NCBI GenBank assembly: GCA_903847315.1
Contig: CAINDG010000018.1
Span: 1 to 64,000 of the forward strand
Direction: 5' to 3'
DNA length: 64,000 bases
DNA from: an uncultured Planctomycetota bacterium
GTDB lineage: Bacteria > Planctomycetota > Phycisphaerae > Sedimentisphaerales > UBA12454
Positions within the stretch are counted from its first letter, which is position 1; each line of letters starts with the position of its first letter. Below are positions 16,738-23,623 of the stretch, in pieces. The notes under the pieces were generated by a model. It worked only from the letters and a program-made list of their open reading frames with translations. It was not told where the DNA came from and did not search any database. The position numbers and the translations under genes were made by a program.

Positions 16738-17286
16738 CTACCAACCGGCGGGACAACTGATATTGCCCCGCTCGACGTGAAATTTTCTGGCAAGCGAATC
16801 TATCAATTCCTGTGTCCGGCTTATCTGGTAATCCGACACCGGTGTTCTCTGTCCTTCCCCAACTACGCAGATGCGGATGGTTTTTCTGCCGCCGTACCAG
16901 GCCTTGCCGGGTATTGCCGACCATTGATTGAGCCATTTTTCAGTGGATTGTATCTGGCCGTCGAGTGCGCCGAGACTATTGCAGATGAGGAAATGAAAAT
17001 TAAGGTCTTCCGGACTTGTCAGGCCGGTCAGTGAAGCGATTTGCGCCAGGTCGCCGCCTTTGGTATTGCTGTAGAAGACTTCTATTTTGTTCCACCTGTC
17101 GGCAATTGTCGCCTGACGGGTTTCGATAACTGATGAAATTGAGCCGAGAGAGGAATAGCTTGCCAGACTGAACGCACCTGCTGATATCGATTGATTATTG
17201 CTCAATGCCATCAGGAGTGCAGCGCCTGCCGTCATAGAAACTACGAGGCTTATTAGAATCTTTGCTTCCCGGGGCTGACTAGGCAC
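16738..17286 (-). CDS. Amidase_2/PGRP-like protein lacking a zinc ligand, membrane-anchored
   Basis: The 182-residue protein has an N-terminal hydrophobic helix (about 9-27), so it is anchored with the domain outside. The remainder follows the N-acetylmuramoyl-L-alanine amidase type 2 layout: W..IEVFYSNTKGG where active members have I.VHHS.T, NFHFLICN...DGQIQST..W where they have YHFvI...DG.I...W, and TIRICVVGEG before a helix. The first zinc His is replaced (FY), the second (FHFLI) is kept, and the chain ends before a third. It is likely a catalytically dead, possibly peptidoglycan-binding relative. Confidence 0.7.
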   Translation of the reverse strand: MPSQPREAKILISLVVSMTAGAALLMALSNNQSISAGAFSLASYSSLGSISSVIETRQATIADRWNKIEVFYSNTKGGDLAQIASLTGLTSPEDLNFHFLICNSLGALDGQIQSTEKWLNQWSAIPGKAWYGGRKTIRICVVGEGQRTPVSDYQISRTQELIDSLARKFHVERGNISCPAGW

Positions 17287-17552
17287 GTTTTTAATCCGTT
17301 AAAAATTGTTTTTAGGACCATCCATTGGCTACACTGCCAATATAATTGCTATCGGCCAATCGGTAAAGATTTTATAAACAATTTTTGAAAAAATTATCGC
17401 GAAAGAGAAGATTTATCCGTTTCAGATTTACTCTGCCGGACAATAACTGTCTTATCGGTAGGATTTGTGTACTTTGAACTCCATTTTACTAACGATTATC
17501 CTGTTAGTTTTGCTTTGAAATGTCCGAATTTTGGCAAACTTTGCCGAATTGC

Positions 17553-18359
17553 TTAATCATTTATCAGACTACAGGCTATAAGGCAGAATCTTATGACAGG
17601 TTTCGGTTTGTCCGAGCAAAACATCATCTTGCCTGTTATGGGCAGGCCTTCCAGCGGAAAATTAGCCGTATTTGGAGCTATACAGACGAATTGTCCCGGC
17701 CAAACAGGCACATTTATCGCCGTTGAGCCGAAAATAAACTCCCAGCCGAAGCTTTCTTGTTCTTTTCGGTTCTTGTCCGAAATCATCCTGGCTTTGTAAA
17801 TCGGCGTGATATCGAGACCACAGATTTGTTTAAGACCGATAAGCGATTTGGCATTTATGCGCAGCCAGACCGTTCCGGCCGGAAAACCAATCTCCGCGGA
17901 AGTATCTTTGCCGGAGCGGTAGCAGACGTTACCGGGTTCTTCCATATCGATAATCGCAACATCGTTGTCGATGTTTTGATTCATATAAAGATTTACTCTT
18001 TTTATCATCCTTGCCTGTGCATCGGTCAGAATTTGTGCGAATTTCCTCCAGGTATCTCTGTCTCCACCGCCGCTGACGAGTCCATTACCGAAAAAACTGC
18101 CGGAATCTTCGTATTTGACCGATAAATCGTTCGCCTCGCCCAATCCCGCAAGTACCGATGGATATTGGTCCCTGTCGAGCTCAAATACATAAACACACAC
18201 GTTGACAATGGAATTCTTCGCATCGCCGGAGTGGTCTTTCGGGGCAAGGTCCGAAATCTTGACTTTATTAAATGGCTTTTTCCAGCCGATTCCTTCTGCG
18301 CTGCCCGGCAACAATACCGCAAGGAGCAGAAGAATCGAACAATATCGCAAAATTTTCAT
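17553..18359 (-). CDS. Unrecognised secreted protein
   Basis: From the ATG at 18359 the protein (268 residues) begins MKILRYCSILLLLAVLLPGSAEG, a clear Sec signal peptide with a likely signal peptidase I site after SAEG; there is no lipobox. The mature part is a mixed alpha/beta protein with N-VCVYVFELD, a Gly-rich loop (FFGNGLVSGGGDRD) and several Cys. An upstream in-frame start would bury the signal peptide. No domain recognised. It lies between the PilZ gene and the amidase-like gene on the same strand. Confidence 0.75.
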   Translation of the reverse strand: MKILRYCSILLLLAVLLPGSAEGIGWKKPFNKVKISDLAPKDHSGDAKNSIVNVCVYVFELDRDQYPSVLAGLGEANDLSVKYEDSGSFFGNGLVSGGGDRDTWRKFAQILTDAQARMIKRVNLYMNQNIDNDVAIIDMEEPGNVCYRSGKDTSAEIGFPAGTVWLRINAKSLIGLKQICGLDITPIYKARMISDKNRKEQESFGWEFIFGSTAINVPVWPGQFVCIAPNTANFPLEGLPITGKMMFCSDKPKPVIRFCLIACSLIND

Positions 18360-18416
18360 AGCTATTGATATTAACCAGCCGTTTTGATATGTCAACGATA
18401 TCGGCTGTGATATGAG

Positions 18417-18764
18417 TTAAATGTCGAACTGCGGTCGGCTGCAGAATTGAAAGGCTATTTGTTTCTTGCCGGCCTTTTCATCGGCCTCAATAATCCTTAC
18501 GACCTTCGCGTACGCTGAAACCTTGCCGCCAATCTGGTCTGCCCTGTCCAGACCGGGAACATCCATTTCGATATTGAATAGTTCGCCGGCATCCGCTGCA
18601 GGGGTTTGGCCGCTTTCAACAAGAAGACCATCCGGACTTATATTGATGCTTTTACCGACAAAAGCCTGGTCGTTCAATGAGCCGACCTTGCGACAAACCG
18701 TCCCCGTCCTGACGAGCAGGCGCCTGTGTTTTCTTCTCTCGCTATCTCCTCCCATCGCTTCCAT
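18417..18764 (-). CDS. PilZ domain protein (c-di-GMP binding)
   Basis: The 115-residue single-domain protein has the RxxxR-type motif (ERRKHRRLLVR, about 9-19) and, 20-odd residues later, NISPDGLLVES matching (D/N)xSxxG of PilZ, followed by beta strands (FNIEMDVPG, AYAKVVRII, KQIAFQF). PilZ domains bind cyclic di-GMP through these two motifs. A nearer start (ATG giving MGGDSERRKHRR) is possible. The target is unknown; neighbours are envelope proteins. Confidence 0.85.
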   Translation of the reverse strand: MEAMGGDSERRKHRRLLVRTGTVCRKVGSLNDQAFVGKSINISPDGLLVESGQTPAADAGELFNIEMDVPGLDRADQIGGKVSAYAKVVRIIEADEKAGKKQIAFQFCSRPQFDI

Positions 18765-19136
18765 GCCTTAAAAATAAAATAAAAAAAACATAATATTTCC
18801 GCTCTTATGGGACTATCGCAAATAATAGACCAAAAACACTATTTCAAAAACCCCCCAATTTAACTTGCTTAAACACCTTTGAAATATGGCTTTATAGATG
18901 CTGTGTTGTTATTTTTAAACTTGGGAACTTGTGAATTTGGTAAATATTGTTTAAAAACAACAACAAAGACAACTTTTCGATAAATAAAATTTAAAACCCA
19001 GCAACGCCTTTTTTAATCTCAAATGTGCCCAAAAACGTCGTAACCTATTTATTGTAAATATGTTATGACTAAAAACACCTGTAAATGAAGGATGTATGTT
19101 TCGTGCATTATTGTTGTTTTTTTGCAACATAGAACA
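18765..19136. other. AT-rich intergenic region with no gene
   Basis: This is the spacer between the divergent PilZ and histidine-kinase genes. It is very AT-rich; the word AAACACCT recurs at about 18868, 19074 and within the kinase promoter at about 19145. No tRNA, open frame with a ribosome site or terminator is visible. Confidence 0.5.
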
Positions 19137-19166
19137 TTGACAAAAACACCTGAATTCTTTTATAAT
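19137..19166 (+). promoter_or_regulatory. Consensus sigma-70 promoter of the kinase-regulator operon
   Basis: TTGACA (19137-19142), 18-bp spacer, TATAAT (19161-19166): both hexamers are perfect. The predicted transcription start falls at or 1 bp before the ATG at 19174, so a leaderless mRNA is expected. Confidence 0.85.
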
Positions 19167-19173
19167 GTTATTT

Positions 19174-20259
19174 ATGCCCAATGTCAGTAAGCAACATATT
19201 TCAGACAAAGAGGTTAAAGTCGCTTTTGCCCCGCTTGTTTTGCAATCGCTGCCGATTGGAGTTATCGTTTTCGACAGGGAGCTTAAAATAGTAAGTGCAA
19301 ATCCGACTGCTTCCGGGCTTGTAGATATTAAAACAAGCGTTGATGTCACTCTTGTCGCCGGAACGAGCGAAAAAATCTGGGGAGACTGGCGAAAAATACT
19401 CCTCGAAGTTATAGAAACAGGAAAAATCTGCCGGTTAGATAATGTCAGTTATCGAATGGCAGACAAAGTATCGGTCCTGCAGATAACTTTTGCGCCGCTG
19501 ACGGACAGTTTGAACGGAATTATACAGGGTGGACTTCTGCTGCTGGAGGATATAACCGAAAAAGCGAATGTCCAAAAGCAGATGGCAACCACAGAACGTT
19601 TCGCCGCGATGGGAAAACTTGCCAGCAAAGTCGCACACGAGCTTAACAACCCGATAGACGGCATAATGCGATACATAAATCTGGCGAAAAGAATCATCGG
19701 CGAACAAAACCTGCCAAAACCTGTTGAGTATCTCGAACACGCCAGCGACGGCCTTAAAAGAATGGTTCAGATTATTACCGAATTGCTCGAGTTTTCGCGG
19801 AGCAGATATTCTGCTCTTGAAGATACGCCCCTCGACAAAATTATGGATGATGCGATTAGGTTTATGGAGCCGGCGGTAAAAACAGCAGGCGTCGAAATCG
19901 AACGGCAGTATCAATCGCCGCTGCCGAAAGCAAAAAGTGGAAATCTGTTCCAGGTATTCTGTAACCTGCTGAAAAACGCGGTCGAGGCGATGCCCGGCGG
20001 CGGAAAGGTTACGATAAGCTGCAGCGTCTCCGAAGATAATATCGCGATTATAAAATTTAAAGATACCGGCGAAGGCTTTAGTCTTGAAAACAGCGACGCG
20101 ATTTTCGAGCCTTTCTTTACGACAAAAACCGGCAAAGGAACAGGGCTCGGCCTTGCCATTTGCAGAGATATCATAGAAAAGTACGGCGGGAAAATCACCG
20201 CTCAAAACGCTCCGGAAGGCGGAAGTATTTTTACAGTATATTTACCGTTAAATGCGTAA
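19174..20259 (+). CDS. Soluble PAS-domain sensor histidine kinase, NtrB-like
   Basis: The 361-residue kinase has no membrane helix. The PAS domain (about 20-125) begins LPIGVIVFDRELKIVSANP. The dimerisation domain has H155 in KVAHELNNPIDG (H-box), and the ATPase domain has the N-box CNLLKNAVEAMPGGG, G1 DTGEGFS, F-box FEPFFTTK and G2 GKGTGLGLAI. The start is taken at 19174; the ATG at 19165 overlaps the -10 box. It is followed after 3 bp by its NtrC-like partner. A cytoplasmic signal, possibly nitrogen or redox status, is inferred from the architecture. Confidence 0.92.
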   Translation: MPNVSKQHISDKEVKVAFAPLVLQSLPIGVIVFDRELKIVSANPTASGLVDIKTSVDVTLVAGTSEKIWGDWRKILLEVIETGKICRLDNVSYRMADKVSVLQITFAPLTDSLNGIIQGGLLLLEDITEKANVQKQMATTERFAAMGKLASKVAHELNNPIDGIMRYINLAKRIIGEQNLPKPVEYLEHASDGLKRMVQIITELLEFSRSRYSALEDTPLDKIMDDAIRFMEPAVKTAGVEIERQYQSPLPKAKSGNLFQVFCNLLKNAVEAMPGGGKVTISCSVSEDNIAIIKFKDTGEGFSLENSDAIFEPFFTTKTGKGTGLGLAICRDIIEKYGGKITAQNAPEGGSIFTVYLPLNA

Positions 20260-20262
20260 ATT

Positions 20263-21651
20263 ATGAAACAAAACAACATCTTAATAGTTGACGACGACAA
20301 AATAATACTCGATTCGTTGTGTGAATTTCTAAAACTCGAAGGCTACAGCACTGCCGGGGCCGAATCATACAAGCAGGCTGTGAATATGGTGCAGAAACAG
20401 AAATTCGCGCTCGTCCTCACCGACGTTAATCTGCCGGACGGAGGCGGACTCGAACTGCTCAATCTCATCAGAAAAAATTATCCGCAAACTGTGGTAATTA
20501 TCATTACAGGTTACGGCACTATCGAAAGCGCGGTTGAGGCGATTAAACTGGGCGCTTACGATTATCTTACAAAACCTATTATCGATGACGAACTGCGCCT
20601 GACTATCGAAAGAGCCCTTAAGCAGCAGTCGCTCATCAGCGAAAATGAAAATCTTAAAAGTCAGCTCGAACACAAGTACAGTCTTGATAACATAATCAGC
20701 CAGGATTACAAAATGGCGAAAATCTTCGACCTCGTCGAAGCCGTCGCCGACAGCAGGTCCAATATCCTTATGACAGGCCCCAGCGGCACCGGAAAAACAA
20801 TGCTCGCAAGAGCAATCCACTGGCGCTCCGGCAGAAAAGACAAACCGTTTGTCGAGGTAAGCTGCGGCGCTCTGCCGGAAACTCTGCTCGAAAGCGAATT
20901 GTTCGGGCACGTCAAAGGCTCTTTTACCGGCGCTATCGGCGACAAACAGGGAAAATTTCTCGCCGCCGACGGCGGAACAATCTTTCTCGATGAAATCGCA
21001 AGCGCATCGGCGGCTATGCAGGTAAAACTTTTGCGCGTTATTCAGGAAAGGCAGTTCGAACCTGTCGGCAGCAATAAAACTATTACCGTTGATACCCGTC
21101 TGATAGTCGCTTCGAATAAAAATATGCCAGATGAAGTGAAAAACGGCAGGTTCAGGGAAGATTTGTATTACAGAATTAATGTAATAACGATAAATCTTCC
21201 TGCGCTTAACGAAAAGCCGGCGGATATTCCGCTGCTTGCCAATCATTTTATGAAAAATTTCTGCCTGATGCATAACCGCCAAAAGAAGGGAATTGCAGAC
21301 CGTGCGATGGACGCCATCCAGAGATATAATTGGCCGGGAAATGTGCGCGAGCTCGAGAATATAATGGAAAGAGCGGTTCTGCTCAGCAAAACAGATTTCA
21401 TTACGCTCGAAGATTTGCCTGTCAATATAACTTCTCACACGCCCGAATTTGCTCCTGCGGATTTCAATAAAATAAGTCTCAAAAACGCGATAGCCGAACC
21501 TGAAAGAAGAATCATCCGGGCGACTCTCGAAGCGAACAACTGGAACAGACAGCTTACCGCTCAGGCCCTTAAAATCAATAGAACAACTCTTTATAAGAAA
21601 ATGAAAAAATACGGCCTCGAAGACGAAGCCGAAAGACTGGGAATTAGATAA
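20263..21651 (+). CDS. Sigma-54-dependent response regulator, NtrC family
   Basis: The 462-residue activator has a receiver domain with acidic pocket D10-D12 and phospho-acceptor D54 (LTDVNLPDGG), a AAA+ domain with Walker A GPSGTGKT (172-179), the sigma-54 contact loop GSFTGA (219-224, a Ser variant of GAFTGA), Walker B GGTIFLDEI, and a Fis-type helix-turn-helix (NRQLTAQALKINRTTLYKKMKKYG) at the C-terminus. It is cotranscribed with the kinase. It should activate rpoN-dependent promoters; its targets are not visible in this window. Its 3' end overlaps convergent purQ by 8 bp. Confidence 0.95.
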   Translation: MKQNNILIVDDDKIILDSLCEFLKLEGYSTAGAESYKQAVNMVQKQKFALVLTDVNLPDGGGLELLNLIRKNYPQTVVIIITGYGTIESAVEAIKLGAYDYLTKPIIDDELRLTIERALKQQSLISENENLKSQLEHKYSLDNIISQDYKMAKIFDLVEAVADSRSNILMTGPSGTGKTMLARAIHWRSGRKDKPFVEVSCGALPETLLESELFGHVKGSFTGAIGDKQGKFLAADGGTIFLDEIASASAAMQVKLLRVIQERQFEPVGSNKTITVDTRLIVASNKNMPDEVKNGRFREDLYYRINVITINLPALNEKPADIPLLANHFMKNFCLMHNRQKKGIADRAMDAIQRYNWPGNVRELENIMERAVLLSKTDFITLEDLPVNITSHTPEFAPADFNKISLKNAIAEPERRIIRATLEANNWNRQLTAQALKINRTTLYKKMKKYGLEDEAERLGIR

Positions 21652-22429
21652 GGTTTTGTTTTACATATTTTACCGCATTGTCAAAGATTGTCCTGCCGTC
21701 GGCGCGTGTCTTATCTTTTAATCTTGTCCAGTGCGGATGCTGAGTAAATCTTATAAATCTTTCCGGATGCGGCATAAGACCCATTACCCTGCCTGTTGAA
21801 TCACATAGACCAGCGATTGAATCTGTCGAGCCGTTGGGGTTTATCGGGAATGGACCGAAGTTGCCGTTTTCGTCAACATATCGCAGCGTAATCCGGTCGT
21901 CCGCTTTTAGTTTTTCAAGCACATCATTATTTTCAAAGAGAATTTTCCCTTCGCCGTGCGCTACCGGCAGATAAATTCTTCTGCCCTGTTCGATGAAGAC
22001 GCATTTTTTGCTCGAAGGCTCAAGATAAACCCACCTGTCTTCATATCTGCCGCTGTCGTTATTGGTAATTGTTATCTGCTGTTTGCCGCTCGGCTCGATT
22101 TTGCCGAGAATTCCCGTTTTGATAAGAACCTGAAAACCGTTGCAGATGCCCAGAACGATTTTGCCTGCTTCTATAAAGGCGTTGAGCCTGTCGGAAAAAT
22201 GATGAATAATCTGATTTGCGAGGATTTTGCCCGCCGCAACGTCGTCGCCGTAACTGAAACCGCCCGGAACAACAAGAATTTGAAACTCATCGAGTAAATC
22301 AGGATTTTCAATAATCCTGTTTACGTGAACTCTCTGCGCCTCTGCGCCTGAAAGCTCGAGTGCGTATTGCGTCTCGACATCGCAATTTATTCCTGCCGCT
22401 CTTAATACTATTGCTTTTACTTTTGTCAT
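21644..22429 (-). CDS. purQ: Phosphoribosylformylglycinamidine synthase, glutaminase subunit
   Basis: The glutamine amidotransferase half of FGAM synthase (purine step 4). The 261-residue class I amidotransferase has PGGFSYGDDVAAG (oxyanion region), the nucleophile Cys96 in GICNGFQ and the His-Glu pair in MPHPERF near the C-terminus. It is longer than compact PurQ (about 220), similar to the GATase part of large PurL. It lies downstream of purL in the same orientation but is separated from it by an unrelated nuclease-like gene. Confidence 0.94.
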   Translation of the reverse strand: MTKVKAIVLRAAGINCDVETQYALELSGAEAQRVHVNRIIENPDLLDEFQILVVPGGFSYGDDVAAGKILANQIIHHFSDRLNAFIEAGKIVLGICNGFQVLIKTGILGKIEPSGKQQITITNNDSGRYEDRWVYLEPSSKKCVFIEQGRRIYLPVAHGEGKILFENNDVLEKLKADDRITLRYVDENGNFGPFPINPNGSTDSIAGLCDSTGRVMGLMPHPERFIRFTQHPHWTRLKDKTRADGRTIFDNAVKYVKQNLI

Positions 22430-22497
22430 ATTCTGTCTTTTTTGATAGTTGTCATTTTCGTAAAAGTTTTGTCTAATTCTTCATTATAACTCATAAC

Positions 22498-23571
22498 TCA
22501 TACTCTGTTTATACCTGCAGGAGTCAATGCCATTATGGTATCGACGGCACTCGTTCCCGCTGGGGCTATGTGATTAGTGCGAATCAGCTTCACGTTCAAA
22601 TATCCAACCGGATTCTCATCCCAACTATCATCTTTTTTCCTTTGGTAAAGATACAGCCTTTCCCCATCTGTGAGAAGGATTCTCTTGCAGTTATCCAGTT
22701 TAAGCCGTTTAATGTAATTTGTAGCCTGAGAGAAAGTCTTATTCTGTAGTCCGTGCCCATACTCCTTTGCTTCGCACAACAGGCACACATTTTCCTTTTT
22801 CCTAGGTGTGCGCGAGAAGGCAGCAAGGTCTATCCGATTCCACTCGACGGCGAGAAGTTGTTCAGACCACCCCAGAGCGAGCATAAATGGCAATATCATA
22901 TGAGCCACAACCTCGTGCTCTGCGGGCTTTTTAGATTGCGCTCTATACCATTTCGCCAACCGTCTTTGCCTTTGTATAGCCAATATGAACTTATCTACAT
23001 CTTCATTTGGCAAACCTTTTGAGAATAACTCGGTGCCAAGCTCTTCCAACGTTAACGGTTCGGGCAAAGAAGGCAAAGGTTTCAAGTCTCGAGGTTTACA
23101 TTGCTTGAACAGTTCCAGTATCTGGCCTTCTAATCTATTAACTTTGCTGAAAGCAGAACCACGATAATAGAACAGCCCTTTACTCTTTTGTATTTTTTGC
23201 AAATCATCCGTCAAATGATGCTGCCAGATAACTCTGCGAGTGTGCTGCAAATCCCAGCCAAAAACATCATCAAAAGTTGACATCCAACGGTACTCTCCCG
23301 GTGCCCTCCATGGCCTAATCCAGCCAATTGCCTTCGCTTGCGACCCCAAACGAAGCAAAACAATGTCGTTACCATTAATTTCCGTGCAGAATTGACGTAG
23401 TTGTGTCGCAATACCTTTTTTAACCAAACCCTGCTCAACTAAGGCATCATAACTATGTTTATAATAAGCACCTGGATTACCGGGCCCCATAAACATCAAG
23501 TCGTAATCGAGGAATAGTTTTGTATAATCTCTTCCTGTCTCACCGGCTGCTATTTGCCAAACCTGAGGCAT
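22498..23571 (-). CDS. Putative restriction-type nuclease: EVE/PUA-like N-terminus plus HsdR-N-like PD-(D/E)xK domain
   Basis: The 357-residue protein has two parts. Residues 1-110 (VWQIAAGE, FMGPGNPGAY, NGNDIVLLRLGSQAKAIGWI) resemble EVE/PUA-like modified-base readers in order of elements. Residues 210-315 match the HsdR N-terminal nuclease: HEVVAHMILPFMLALGW, then E243/D248 (VEWNRIDLA), E267-A-K269 (LLCEAKEYG), Q282xxxY286 (QATNY) and LLTDGERLYLY. The DxnExK-QxxxY set is that of RecB-like nucleases. A reader plus nuclease would make a type IV-like modification-dependent enzyme. The domain assignment is by eye; nuclease part is more certain than the EVE part. Confidence 0.65.
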   Translation of the reverse strand: MPQVWQIAAGETGRDYTKLFLDYDLMFMGPGNPGAYYKHSYDALVEQGLVKKGIATQLRQFCTEINGNDIVLLRLGSQAKAIGWIRPWRAPGEYRWMSTFDDVFGWDLQHTRRVIWQHHLTDDLQKIQKSKGLFYYRGSAFSKVNRLEGQILELFKQCKPRDLKPLPSLPEPLTLEELGTELFSKGLPNEDVDKFILAIQRQRRLAKWYRAQSKKPAEHEVVAHMILPFMLALGWSEQLLAVEWNRIDLAAFSRTPRKKENVCLLCEAKEYGHGLQNKTFSQATNYIKRLKLDNCKRILLTDGERLYLYQRKKDDSWDENPVGYLNVKLIRTNHIAPAGTSAVDTIMALTPAGINRV

Positions 23572-23623
23572 TTATTACCTTTCATTTTTGCGATAGTGTT
23601 TTTTCGATGGTTAATTACCAACG

